Assembly (NCBI GenBank): GCA_037176725.1
Contig: JAZBRS010000035.1
Location: 49,424,001 to 49,488,000 of the forward strand
Length of the DNA: 64,000 nucleotides
From: Posidonia oceanica
Lineage: Eukaryota; Streptophyta; Magnoliopsida; Alismatales; Posidoniaceae
Direction of reading: 5' to 3'
In this document: positions 33,216-45,006 of the stretch, one piece after another
Numbering within the stretch: position 1 is the first letter of the stretch
How the letters are laid out: each line of letters opens with the position of its first letter
Notes under the pieces: generated by a model
What the model saw: only the letters and a program-made list of their open reading frames with translations
Database searches by the model: none
Told to the model about the DNA's origin: nothing
Program-made: the position numbers and the translations under genes

Positions 33216-33742
33216 ATCACTTCCTTTGCGCGACTTTGTTCTAGGAAGACGAAGTCCCGCATCTCTCCATAGCAGGAGAGGGTGCCCCTCTCCCTTCGCG
33301 CCTCTTTTGTTTCGGTTTCCCCTTTTATGCGCGGCTCCAGCCGCCTTGCTTGCTTGCTCCCTCGGGCAGGGGCAGGCTGCCCCTTTTTCCCCTCTCTGTT
33401 GCGCAAGTTTGGACTAGCTGTCAAATTTTCGCGTTGCATCGCAGTTTCTCTTAGCATCCTTTTGCATCAATTCTACACTTCATTTTTATAACATTGCATG
33501 CTAGACTAATTGCATTGCATCATCAGCATTGCACCGCATTAGCATACATTGCATACATTGCATTCCATCAACATTTGCATCCGCATCCACATCTAGCATT
33601 TCGGCATTGGGTCGCGATTTTCGGTGCATCCGCCGAATAAGTGGCTCACACCAAAAGCATTCGGCTCTCTAGTCAATTGGGGTGTCTTGTCAACCCTAAG
33701 TAGTGGCCTTGGTCCCCTTGACCTCGCTCAGGGAGGGGCATC
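33216..33742 (+). other. Conserved 3'-terminal block and PPT of element B
   Basis: Alignable by eye with element C 20787-21319. It contains GGGGCAGGCTGCCCC (7-bp stem, about 33370-33384), 'TTGCGCAAGTTTGGAC', a 'GCATTGCATA'-rich part, and 'GGTGCATCCGCCGAATAAGT'. The purine tract CAGGGAGGGGCATC (33729-33742) is directly before the LTR. The upstream TTGGGGTGTCTTGTCAAC (33677 onward) is partly complementary to the LTR start. Confidence 0.75.
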
Positions 33743-36700
33743 TGTTGACACCCCATTTTGACAGGCTGAATTAGTGGATCTCTCTCTGGTGGCTTCAAAA
33801 CCAAAACCCATTTCAAACCTAAACCCTAAATCCTTCCAAAACCCTACAAAAATTCCATTTAAAAACCTAGATTAAACCTTAGATCAAACCCTAGAAACCA
33901 TAGGTCACACACCCACCCAAAACCCCTCCAAATTCAAGTCATTATCCTCTCTATCTCTCCTCATTATCCTTTTCTCTCTCCTCATTATCCTCCTTCTTCA
34001 AACTCATCATCAACCCCCATTCAACACTCTTAAAAACAACTAAAGAGAAAAATCCAACCAGAGAAATAAATCAAACACTTAAAAGAAAACAATTCAAAAG
34101 AAAACCTAATTTTAAAAAAAACCTAATTAAAGAACCTAAGGAAAAAACCAAGAAAAACCTAATCAAAAACCTAGAAAATCCCATTCAAAATCTAAGAAAA
34201 CAGATTAAAAATCCAAGAAAACAAATTAAAATCTAAGAAAACAAATCAAAACCTTGGAAAACATTTCAAATAAACTAAAAAAAAAACAATTCAAGGAATT
34301 AGAAAACTTTAAAGAAAACAAAGTAAAAGTCCAAGAAAAAAAAGAAAAGAAGAAAAGAAAAAGACAATAAAAAAAACTCAGAGAAGAATCAGAAACAAAC
34401 AAACAAAAACAATTAAAAAAGAAAAGCATAAGAAAAACAATCAAAAACCCTAATTAAAATTTTTTAACAAAGAAACAATTAATCAAAGAAAAAAACACAT
34501 AAGGATAAAACCAATTAAAAAACTTAAACAAATTAACAAACTTAAAAACAATTAACAATTAAAATCAAAAGGGAAAAACTTAATCAAATTAAAAAAACTT
34601 AAAAACAATTAACAAACTTAAAATTGAAAAGAAAAACTTAAAATCAAAAGACAAACCAAAATCAAGAGGAAATTTTAAATAATTAAAACAATCAGCAAAA
34701 AAAACTTAAAAAACTATTAAGAAACTTAAAAGAACGATTAAAAGGAAAACCTAAAAAATAACTACTTAAAATTCTAAAACAAATCCAAAAAAAACCAAAA
34801 CCCAATTTCCTTTTTTTTTTCTCCTTTTTCTCCCTTCCTTATTCTTCTTTTTCTCCTTCATTTCCTCCTTCTTTCCCTTTCCTTTTTATCTTTTCTTTCT
34901 TTCTCCACCAAGGCTTGACCCACTCTCCTTCCTCCTCTTCTTTTACTTTTTTTTCTTTCTTTTTCACTATGCAGCCGGCCCAACCCATCTCTTCCCTTCC
35001 TTCTTCTTCTTCCTCCTTCTTCTCTTCTCCCTCTCACAGCCAGCAAATGACAGCCTCCCCCCTCCTTTTTTTCAAACCTCATCTGACACCACCAAGACTT
35101 CCGACCTCCACACCCATTCCCTGTGGCCAAAGACCAAGACCACCATCACCTCCATGCCTTGCCATTGGTGGTAGAAGACCAAGACTTTCATCCCCACTGC
35201 CCTCACTCACACACAGAGAGAAGGGGGAGAGAACAAAACCAAAATCCACCCAAAACGACCCAGAGAACACACACTCACACTCCCAGAATTCCCACCTAGA
35301 GAGACACCCAATTCCAGAGCAAAACCCACCCAGAAATCCTCCTCAAAACGCCCATTTTCTCCTCACCTCACAGAGCACCCTTCCACCTGGGAATTCACCT
35401 CCCACGGCCATCGGAAACCTCCCAGACTTCCCCAGCAAACTCACCGCACAACCACCTCCCCGATCCAACCCTCACTTTGGCCCCAGACCCACCACAACTC
35501 CCAGGATCCACCACAAACACTTTGCACAGCCAACTGCCTAGAAATCTCCAAAAATCCACACCGCACTCCTCAGGCCTTGCCAACCCAATTGAACCCCTCC
35601 ACCACCTTTCTGCAACCTCCAGCAACCCAGAGCAACTGCCACCAATGTCCAGAGAGCTACACACCACCGGCTCGACCTCAACACCACTGCCGGCACCCAA
35701 AAAATCCCAGATTTCACTCCAGCCTTCGCAATCAGCTTCTGAGCGCACATGGAGCACCACCTGCACGTGTGCAACTCACCGGCATCGTCCGCTTGCTCTC
35801 CCAGCCCTCCGAGCGCTGCAGCAACCCACCGCCAGACCAGCGTTGGCCATCGACGTTGCCAGCCCTCTTCAACCGTCGTCACAGGTAAATCAATACATAT
35901 TTAGTTTCCTTGTATGCATGCCATGCTTTACAGCATTTTAGATAAAATTTTGCTGCATTATATCGATTTTTGAGCCTCGCCGGAGTCCTCTTCTTCCCCG
36001 GCAACGACCGTTGCTGCCGCTGCTCGTCGCACGCATCGAACCACCGCGCCGCCTCCAAGCTGCCTCCGGACCCTCTCCGGAGCTCCAGCAGACCCTCTGC
36101 ACCTTCGCACGCCGCCCGCTGGAGCCGCCGCACCTCTGCTAGCACAGTGGCTGGACGCGTGGGGAAGAAGCAACTGTAGCATTATTTGTTCTGTTTTAAA
36201 ACTTTAGTATAGTTTAGAGCTTGCATTAAAATAAATTCTATTAGTTTATTTTTATTACGTTTAGGTCCAGAATCAGTTTAAGAATCATTTAATGTCTGAA
36301 TAAAACTATATTACATTGCTTTTAATTTCTGTCATTTCTTTTTATTACATTTCAGTCCTTCTATAGTTTAAAAAAGGTTTGATGCCATTTACTTTCAGTC
36401 TAGTAGCTTACTTTATTCACATTCAAGTCTTTCAGTTGTTAGAAATCATTTAAATGTTTGTTTTTATCTTATTACATTACATTTAACTCCAGCAATTTAT
36501 TTTATTTACACTTGAGTCCTCTATTAATACATAGAAATCATTTAATCTGCATTTTATCATATTGCATTGCATTTAGGCCCTCTGATTTATTTTATTTGCA
36601 CTTTAGTCCATCTTCAGTTGTTAAAAATCATTTAAATCACATGTTTATCATATTACATTGCATTTTAGACTCTATCTTTTATTTTATTTACTTTCAGGTC

Positions 36701-38641
36701 CTATGGTTGATTGAAAATCATTTAAATCTTGCTTTGAATCTTACTGTATTACATTTTAGCTCCTGTACTTATTTTATTTGCATATTAGTCCTCCACAGTT
36801 CTTGCATTTCATTTAATCAGCATTTAAAACTATATTGCATTGCAGAAAAACCCATAAAAATAGTTTAATTGCATATCAGTCCTCCACAGTTCATGCATTT
36901 CATTTAAATCAGCATTTAAACTATATTGCATTAATAAAAAGCCCAGAAGCATGTTTTAAATGCATTCCAGTCCTCAGTTCAATCATTCATCATTTAAATC
37001 ATGTTTTAAAACCTTATTGCATTGCTAAAAAACCCAAAAAACTTGTTTTATTTGCATTTTAGTCGTCCCTGTATTTAAATACCATGTTAGTTGCATTTCA
37101 AACCACATTGCATTGTTAAAAAGTCCAATAGTTTTCTGAAATTGCACATAAGTCCATGTTTTCAACTTTTACAATTTTGCATGCTTCCTTTGCATTGCAT
37201 TTAGGCCCTGTAAGTTTTCAAAAACTGCATTTAGGTCCTTTTCTTGCATTTTTGCATGCATTCATCCTAATTAGCATTGCATTTAGCTCATGCACCACTG
37301 CATTAGCATTCATGCATACATTTGCACCATTTTGCACACACTTAGGGGCATTTTGCACAAAGGACCTTGTAGTTTTTCTAAATTACACTTAGGTCCCTGC
37401 ATTGCACTTCTGCATGCATTTGCATTCCCATATCATCAGTCATTGCACTCCTGCATTCATTCAAACATCCTCGGCATTCTTTCATACCTTTGCCCTGTTC
37501 TGCACACCCTTAGGGACTATTTGTACTTAGATCCCTACCTTTTCTGGCCCTTGAGCCTTCTGACTTGAAACCTGAATAACTTTTGATTGGACCGTTGGAT
37601 TTCCACGATCTGACTGTCCAGGTCTTCCTGGTTGAATGATCTTCCATTCTAACCAAAGTTATCTCAGATCAGGCCTCAGATTCTCAAGATAAGTCCATCA
37701 GAAGCACAACACATCATTCATTTGCATTGCTGCATCGTTTCGCGTGCCCACATTTGGTTTTGCTCGTTTTCACACCGTTTTGCGTACCTGCTATCGCTTT
37801 TGCACCGTTTTGCGTGCCAGCATCTGTTTTCACCTGTTTTCGTAATGTTTTGCGTGCCCATTTTCTTTTTCGCTTGTTGTTGCACTATTTTGCGTGCCTA
37901 CTTTCATTTCTTGCACCGTTTTGCGTGCCTGCTTTCGTTTCTCGCACCGTTTTGTGTGTTTGCTCCTATTTTCCTTTGCATGCCACCTCACATTGCATGG
38001 TTTTTCCACTGTTTTGTTTTATCGCCTGCATTTGCATTTAGGGTAGTGATGCTTACTGCCTGAAGTTCTCACGGACCAGGGTTCGCTCAGTTCGGAACAC
38101 AGACAGCGCTACTGAGCACTTAGATTGCACGTTTAATTCCTTGCACGCATTCTATCACTTAGAACACACATTTGAGCATCTAATTAGGCATTCATGGCAC
38201 TTAGGCAATCAAAGTATACATTTCCCTGCGTATGCGAGCGTAAGCCTAGAAAGACCGATTCTCGGGCGTGTCGGGGGTGCCTAACACCTTCCCTGCACGT
38301 AATGAGAGTCCTTGCCCTTTCTCATGGCCCGCAATGACCATATTGCCCCTATCCTAGGCACGAGTCACATCATTGCATCTCATTTCATTTGCATTGCAAT
38401 GCATTGCAGCTTTTGCTTGGTTTTGCTTGTTTATTCACGCATTTCCCTAGTTTTCCTTGTCTCCCGACTTAATAGACATGGTGGCGACTCTGATTTGACT
38501 TATCTTTTCTTTTTCTTGCTCTTTTTTCCCTTTTTTGGTGTTTTCGAGTCAAGTCTTCCTTCTCGGATACACCCGCTAATAGTGAACCTGATTCTGATCA
38601 GTGCACGCGAGCTTTGGCATCGTGCATGGACGATCCGAACA
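33743..38641 (+). repeat. 3' LTR of element B (4899 bp)
   Basis: Starts TGTTGACACCCC and ends GATCCGAACA. Zones: A-rich (34020-34800), CT- then GC-rich (34805-36180), degenerate 'TTGCATTTTAGTCC' repeats (36230-37420), a mutated splice-donor-like AAG-ATAAGT (37686-37694), minisatellite (37735-37985), the conserved GGTGCCTAACACC block (38230-38360), and a PBS-like GGTGGCGACTCTG (38480-38492). It is shorter than LTRs A and C and has a different end, so it is a separate subfamily. No gene is seen. Confidence 0.87.
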
Positions 38642-40200
38642 TAGGTGCCATAGAGGCTAGACATCACTAAGCATGCATAAGTTGTAGATATAACCCAAAA
38701 ATAAGCAATATGCAAGCATGGCAGTAGATGTAAGCAAGCAGGGAAGTAGACGCTGGATGAATCAGCATCCAACGTTGGACGTGACTCACTCCAGCATCCA
38801 ACGTAGGCAAGCAGCACAATGATCTAAAGCATGAAGCACTGATCCAAGCAAGGATCAAAACAAGATACTAAGCATGCAAAGGCATCAAGGAACATGTAAG
38901 GAAGCATATACCAAAAGCTCATGAAGATGTAAGCAAAGCATGGCAAGCATGAAAGAAAATAATAGAGCAAAGGAAAATAGTGAACAGTTGGGTGTTGGAC
39001 ACTGCACTATGGCACGTCCAACGTTGGATGCACCAGGCTGTGCGTCCAACAAGTTGGGAACTTTCCCGGCCAAGGACAGTGGCCAAATTGGCTAAAAAGC
39101 TTAAATTAACTTGCTAGGAAGCAAGAGTGGCCGACGACGAGCATGTCCATATGCTCGGTGCTGGAAATAGGCGGGTGGATTGCTCCACCCACCTCCTCCT
39201 CCTCGCGATTGGAAAGCCAAGGTGGGGAGGGGTGTGTGCTCTGCTATAGTGTGGGCAAAACAAGCTAGGAACTTTACCACATGCATGCACGAGCTATGGG
39301 GATCGAAAGCCTACCTTGGCGCGGCCTGAAATGGCGTATCAGCTCTCGACCGGTCGGCGTGAAAGGTTGCGGCAGGCCAACTCCGGCGAGCTTGCTCGGC
39401 ATGTAGGAGGCACGGGAAAGGGAGCTGGAGGTCTGGGGATGATCGTGGGAGTTCGCTCTTGGTCGCTCAAGCTCTCAATTCCCTCTGGAATGGGTGTGGT
39501 GGTCTAAATTGGGCGGTGAAGTTGCTGTTTTGGTATTGGGTGCATGGGTTCAAGTGTTGGGTTGTAGGGGTTTTGCAGGTGTGGCAGAGGTGTGGCAGAG
39601 GTTGTGGCAGGCCGCTGTGTGTGGGGAGTCCCGAAGGGATGTCAGGTGGAGGCGTAGGGCTTATCAGAAGGGTGAGAAAGTCTCAGTGGTGGCAAGACGA
39701 GGCGGCCGAAGTCAGTGACTTGCTGTGAGAGCAGAAAAGGTGCTAGGGAGGAGGGGATGGCTTGGCAGGGTAGTTACTCACGCTTGGAGGCTAGTGGGTG
39801 GCTGTAGTGGGCTGAGGGGATGGCGAGTAAGTGTGTATGGGTGGTGGAGGGGACGGGAGGTGAGCCAGAGGTGGCGGAGCAGCCGCTGCAACTCCCAGGA
39901 CATTGGACGCTGGTGCATAGTGCGTCCAATGTTGGACGCTGCCCGTGCCAGCGTCCAACACGCCTAGGAGGCCAAAGGCTGAAATGGGCTTGGGCCTTGG
40001 TTTAAAAAGTTTTAAAAAGGTGTAAAAGACTTAGGTTGAGGTTTTGGGGTTTAGGTGGGGTTTTGGGTTGGTTTAGGAATGGGATTTGGTTTTTAGGTCA
40101 AAATAGGTTAGTCTGAAAAAAAGGAGAGCCATCCTAGAGTCCAAGCAAGCTTTCCAGAGTAGTCCACCATCTTCCAAGCAGTCAAAATGGGGTGTCAACA
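38642..40200 (-). mobile_element. Fragment F: partial LTR of a related element
   Basis: On the minus strand it begins TGTTGACACCCCATTTTGAC at 40200, identical to the LTR starts of the other elements, and runs to the B insertion at 38641/38642. It has no minisatellite and no coding sequence that I recognise. It carries repeated copies of the palindrome around CCAACGTTGG (38766-38781, 39015-39030, 39922-39939) plus half copies ('GCGTCCAAC'). The right flank is the leader of element D. It is most simply the first 1.56 kb of an LTR into which B was inserted, the rest lying left of B outside the window. Confidence 0.65.
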
Positions 40201-40552
40201 ATCGGTCTATCCCCCCTTGTCCAAGGTCACGTCAGTGTTAGTAGCGGGTACAGCCCATGCTATTGGCAAAGCCAAGGCTCCTAAAGCACCACCTAATCAC
40301 TGTTTGAGCCTCGGCCAGGATTTAGACGTGGGACCTACTTTTTTCTGACCTAAGTCGGTGACCTGTACACTTGTGAGTGTCTGAAGTAGACTACCTACTA
40401 GGATACACTAGATTGGTGAGGGAGAGCTTGCTAGAGAGCATACATGTCACTCATGCCATAAATAAATGCACTTACATTTCATTTTTAGGTTCCAACCCCA
40501 GTTTCTGTTGTGTTGTGTCCCATAGAGGTCAGTGAGCGAGTTCCCTAGCTAG
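40201..40552 (+). other. Leader of element D, 3' part
   Basis: Non-coding. Aligns with the leaders of A and E (for example 'GGGACCTACTTTTTTCTGACC' text near 40330-40350, and a CCCCCCTTGTCC run near 40210-40225). It ends in 'TTCCCTAGCTAG' (40541-40552), in the same place as acceptor-like sites in A (11831) and E (55577). Confidence 0.6.
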
Positions 40553-43500
40553 AGCTCAAGTCTTTCCTCTTACTGACACCCCTGCTGAGACACCTGCTCT
40601 CGATCATCCTCTTCTGAGCTATCTGCTTTTGCGACGATAGCTCCTCCTAGGACTTGTCCTCTCTCTCCTCGTCGTAGCCCTCTTTTAACTCTCTCTCGGT
40701 CAGCAATGGCCCAATGCCCCATTGAACCTCTACTTACTGCTGTCTCGGAGGGTATTTCCGCTTTGTTCCCTTCGACTCTCACTTCCACTCCCTTTGTGCC
40801 CCTTGTGACACTAGGGTTTCTCCCTCTGTCGCCTAGGGCACCCCAGTATGCTACGGGGTATTGGCAGACCTACGCCCCTTCGGATCCAATCGTCGAGTCT
40901 ATCTTAATGACCACCACTCACGTTCCGGAGGTGCCTCTAACCCCACTATCCCAGGGCTACGTCCCTCTCAACACCTCTGCTGCTGCAGCAACCCTTGCTG
41001 TAGGACTTCAATCTCCTGGACAGTCTGTGCCTTTTGGCTCTGGTCCCCCACCGACACTGCACCTCAGCATTCCCACGAACGGGACACCTGATGAACAGTA
41101 TCAGCACCTGATAGAGACTACCTAGAGGCTGCAGGGCATGGCTCTATCGGTTCATCCTTCTTTCATTCCTACTAGTCCCGAGGTTCCTGTGCGGCCTGCT
41201 CCTGCATATCATGCATTCCCCTTCTGCACTTCCGCCTAGACCATCGCCTCAACTGCTCACGGCTCCAGCGATGGGGGCTCGGTTTCCGCCTCCTGCATTT
41301 GCACAACACTATGCACAGCATGCACCTCTGCCACCTGGTGGCCAGTCCTTCGGGCTGGTTGGAGCACAGTACCCCACAGGCCTGCTGCCCGGCATCGCGT
41401 TGGTACGGCCACTGTTGTTCCAGCACTCTGCACCCACTACACAACATGTCATCTATCCGCCCCCTTGCATCAGGTTCAGACTTCATCATGCATCCCCTCT
41501 TACACTACACCTGTGCACGGGTACACTGGCCATCACGTCGCATCACCAGGCGACGCAATGGTAGATCTGGAGGAGCACCTCGGTGCAACCTAATTGGCGT
41601 ACGTGGTCTCTACCCCTGTTGCCCCAACACCTCCGACAGTCAAGCCAAACCACATCAATAATACGGTGGATGTTCTGGAGAAGGCACTACGTCTAGTGCA
41701 GGGTACTAACCACTAGTCCTACCAGTTCTGGGACCACTGCTACTTCCCAGAGGCGGTACTCCCACTGAAGTTCAAAATCTCAGACTTTGACAAATACAAT
41801 GGTAGGGGCTGCCCATAGCCCATCTGAAGGAGTACTGCGGTGATCTCGCTCAGCTTCAGGCTGACGAGAGGTTGCTGATCTGCCTGTTCCAAAAAAGTGT
41901 GACGGGCCCGGCCCTCAAGTGGTTCACATTGCTTGACATGACCACCATCAAGACTTGGAATGACCTAAGCTAGGCGTTCCTGGAACAATACTACTTCAAC
42001 CTCGACCTGGTCCCAAAGCACACGAACCTGGTCGCAACCAAGTAGAATCTCGACGAGCCGTTCGGGGAGTACGTCGACTGTTGGCGTACCCTTGCATCAC
42101 AGGTTCAAGATAGGCCCTCTAACGAGGAGTCTATCGAGATCCTAATCAAAGGGGTGCAGCCATCTACCGGGGCTCTGCATAGCATCCAACCCGTCACGAC
42201 CTTTGTTGCACTCATCCGAGCTGGCGCTCGCTTAGAGAGTTTGTTGCAGAGCGGCAACTTCCCCGCACTCTCTGTGTTCACCAAGTAGGCCTCTGCCAGC
42301 AACAAGAGCGGCAGCAGTAGCGCCACCAACAATAGTAGCGGTTGCAGCAGTAGCCACCCTAGGAAGAAAGATTCTCCGAAGCCCGCTGTTGCATACGTCG
42401 ACTCTCCTACACGCCTATTCATATGGCATCTCATCCTGCCCCTGCTCAGATGATTTATGCACCAGCACCTAGGGCACACCCCACACCACAGATCACCACC
42501 ACCGCTCGACCGGTCTACTCGGCCGCACCGGTCCAGCAAGGACAATACCAAAGGCAGGAACGGCCTGCAAATCGACAGAAGTTCGCCCCACTGGCAGAAC
42601 CACTGGGTGCTGTTCCCCCCAAGGTTGCGTCGCTCCTGAACTTTCCGACGGTTCGCCTGCTGCCAAACCCACTGCCGCATTGGCATAAGGCGAAACTCCT
42701 CTGCAATTTCCATCGAAATACCGGGCATTCGATGGATAATTGCTTCACCCTGCGGAATGCTATTCAGGACCTGATCGAATCGGGAATGATTGTGATCGAC
42801 ACGCACGAGGCTTCCACTTCTGCACCTCCTCATACATCAGCCCCTGCATTAGCTTCAGCATCATCCCCTGCCAATATCGTCCGCCAACCTCTACCGGAGC
42901 ACTCCTATCCAAGAGGTGCGGGAATCTCGGGAATTCACTCTCTTTTCCCCTCCAGGACTGCCACCTCTATGGTAGACACCTCCGAGCTCATCCATGACAT
43001 TTCTGAGCCCTTTCTAGTCTCTCTTTACCTTGCGGCTGTCGCCGGCTCCGAGTCGGGCATTCATATGATCCGACCATGCGCTAGGCCGGAGCACTCTTCC
43101 GCGCCACCCACCATGCTTCCTCAGGCTCGAGCCCCTGTGCACCTTGTAGGTATGCCTCAGCTAGGATCCCCTGTACACCTCCCAAGTAGGCCTTAGCTAG
43201 GATCCCCTATCCATCTGTTAGGTAGGCCTCAGTCTCCACCTGCCCTACCTTCCCAACAACCTCATCCATCCCACCAACCAATAAACACCCCTACAGCCCC
43301 TCTTGTGCCCACAGCACATGCTCTCGTGGTTATCAACCTAACCTAGGACACCCATCGCGTACCTTACAGCTATGCCACAGAAATGTGTGCGGAAGTGACG
43401 CGATCGGGGAGGGTCTACAAGCCTCCAGCACCAGCGGTTAGGCCTAGCCGTCCAGAACCTGTAGTACTTCCACCCTCAAGTCAATCGACAACACCTCTAC

Positions 43501-43630
43501 CATCAGGCCTACGCCCTGTACCCACCACATTAGAGCCTGCTGCCAAAACCCCTTCTCCTACCACCAAAAAAGGCCAACCCAAGGATGACATCACTTTCCA
43601 ACTGAAGAAGGTTAGAGTTGACATTTCCAT
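40553..43630 (+). pseudogene. Element D gag and gag-protease linker
   Basis: Homologue of A 11830-8640. Coding similarity starts at the acceptor-like site, before the conserved ATG (MAQ) at 40706. It has the Pro-rich N-terminus, the gag domain (about 41880-42110, for example 'GPALKWFT', 'YVDCWRTLASQVQDRPS' region), a zinc knuckle CNFHRNTGHSMDNC (about 42703-42745), and a Pro/Leu/His linker ending 'ISIWDLIHTSAEHHEAF'. It is broken by stops replacing Gln near 41123, 41714, 41971, 42043, 42286 and 43194 (all CAG in A or E, TAG here) and by several frameshifts. No product is expected. Confidence 0.88.
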
Positions 43631-45006
43631 TTGGGACCTGATACACACATCCGCCGAACACCACGAGGCTTTTCTCTACATGTTCCAAGCTACCATGTGT
43701 CCCAAACCATAGAACATGCAGCTTTAGAAAGCATGGTAAGGATGATTGCAGAGCCCCAGGTCATCTCTTTCACAAGTGATGAGCTGCCTCTAGCAGGGAT
43801 TAATCACAATCAACCCTTGTTCGTCACGGTACAATTCAAAAACTTCCGCATTCCCCATGCGCTAGTCAATAACGGGTCAGGCCTTAACGTCTGTCCCTTG
43901 CGTACAGCAACAAAGCTTGGATTTAAAGCCGAGGATATCACCCTAGCAATAAAGGGAATGATAGCTTTTGACAATACCCACCATGACGCTCTAGGGATTT
44001 TGATTATTCCTCTCATTATTGGCCCGGTCACATTCGATGTGGAATTCTACGTCGTCGACCTGGTGCCTAACTTCAATTTTCTGCTTGGACGCCCTTAGCT
44101 CCACAAGCATCAGGTCATCCCCTCGACCCTCCATCGCATGATCAAGTTTCACCGAGGCGACGATGTCATCATCGTCATGGCAGAAAATTTTGAGAAGGAG
44201 CGGATCGAGGCGGTCTCCTATGTCTCTTCACAGACTGTCCCCTTTGACCTTGAGCTTTCAGATGCTTTATACCATGTCAGCCGGTGCGAGCCGGTTAACT
44301 TTATTCCCGATCTTGAACGTGTCAACACCTTGGCCATTCACAATAACCCTTTCTAGATGGTCGAAAATGTCTGCCACAGGTGGGGTTACGTCAAAGGGAC
44401 GTCGCTCGGGCGATATGACTAGGGAATCGTTGAGCCGATCGTGGTAGAGGAGCAAAGAGACACCGAGGGTCTCGGATACGACCTGCAGGCCGATGAAGAC
44501 AGACTCCCGCAGCCAAAGAATCGGTAGATGATCATTCCCCAGGACCTCACTAACTTCACCAGTATAGGTACCCTGGGTCCAGGCAGTGGTCAAGCCATAG
44601 CACAACTGGAGATGTGCCAGAGCCCTTCGCTGCCAACGGAAGAATGGGTTTACATTGAGGACTACTACTCGGATGAGGAGCAGTCTGGCACAGTAGGGGC
44701 AGCTCGGACCTGCAACGAGATCCAGCTCAGCACGGCAACTTCTCGGTCAGTTTGTTTGGCCCTTCCCTCCATAGATAAGGCAGCAGATTTGGCAGGCCAT
44801 CTGGCAGAATTGACAATCTCTAATCTTTCTGCAATTTTATCAGCATTACCGACAGCAGTAGCAGCGGCTCCGAAGTCAGGAGCACCTCTTCAAGCACAGT
44901 TAGTCGATCTACCTGCAGCCACAGTCGCATCAGTACAACTGTCACCCTCTAGTGCTGGTCAGTCACTCAGTTCTGCTGGCAACGCGACTCGGTGTAGTAA
45001 TCCCGG
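43631..45006 (+). pseudogene. Element D protease, G-patch-like region, linker (interrupted by E)
   Basis: The protease is recognisable from 'FVTVQFKNFRIPHALV' and 'GLNVCPLRTATKLGF'. The catalytic motif reads LVNNGSG; the Asp present in A (LVDNGSG) is Asn here, so the protease would be inactive even without stops. Further breaks are TAG for Trp in 'LLGRP*LHKH' (about 44095), a TAG at about 44354, and a TAG for Gln in the G-patch-like part (about 44418). The acidic linker follows ('EEWVYIEDYYSDEEQS'). Element E is inserted at 45006/45007 and the same linker resumes at 61175. Confidence 0.87.

Larger units (their letters stand above)
27094..38641 (+). mobile_element. Element B: Tat/Ogre-like element, 5' part outside window
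   Basis: Plus-strand element entered in mid-RNase H because element C is inserted there. Visible parts are RNase H, archaeal-type RNase H, INT, the DUF7745-like gene, 3' UTR arrays, PPT and 3' LTR. The LTR ends GATCCGAACA, like E and unlike A and C. Its right flank (TAGGT, 38642-38646) is fragment F. All genes are broken by stops and one or two small indels. Confidence 0.87.
40201..45006 (+). mobile_element. Element D, left part: leader, gag, protease
   Basis: Oldest and most decayed element. It enters in the leader, because fragment F is inserted at 40200/40201, and is interrupted at 45006 by element E. It continues at 61175. The flanks of E are CCCGG (45002-45006) and CTCGG (61175-61179), a 5-bp target duplication with one C/T difference. 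LTRs and PBS of D are outside the window. Confidence 0.85.

Noticed and set aside
38642..40200. Host gene in the GC-rich part of fragment F
   Set aside because: Open frames are short with no recognised domain, and the segment starts with a perfect LTR terminus shared with the other elements.
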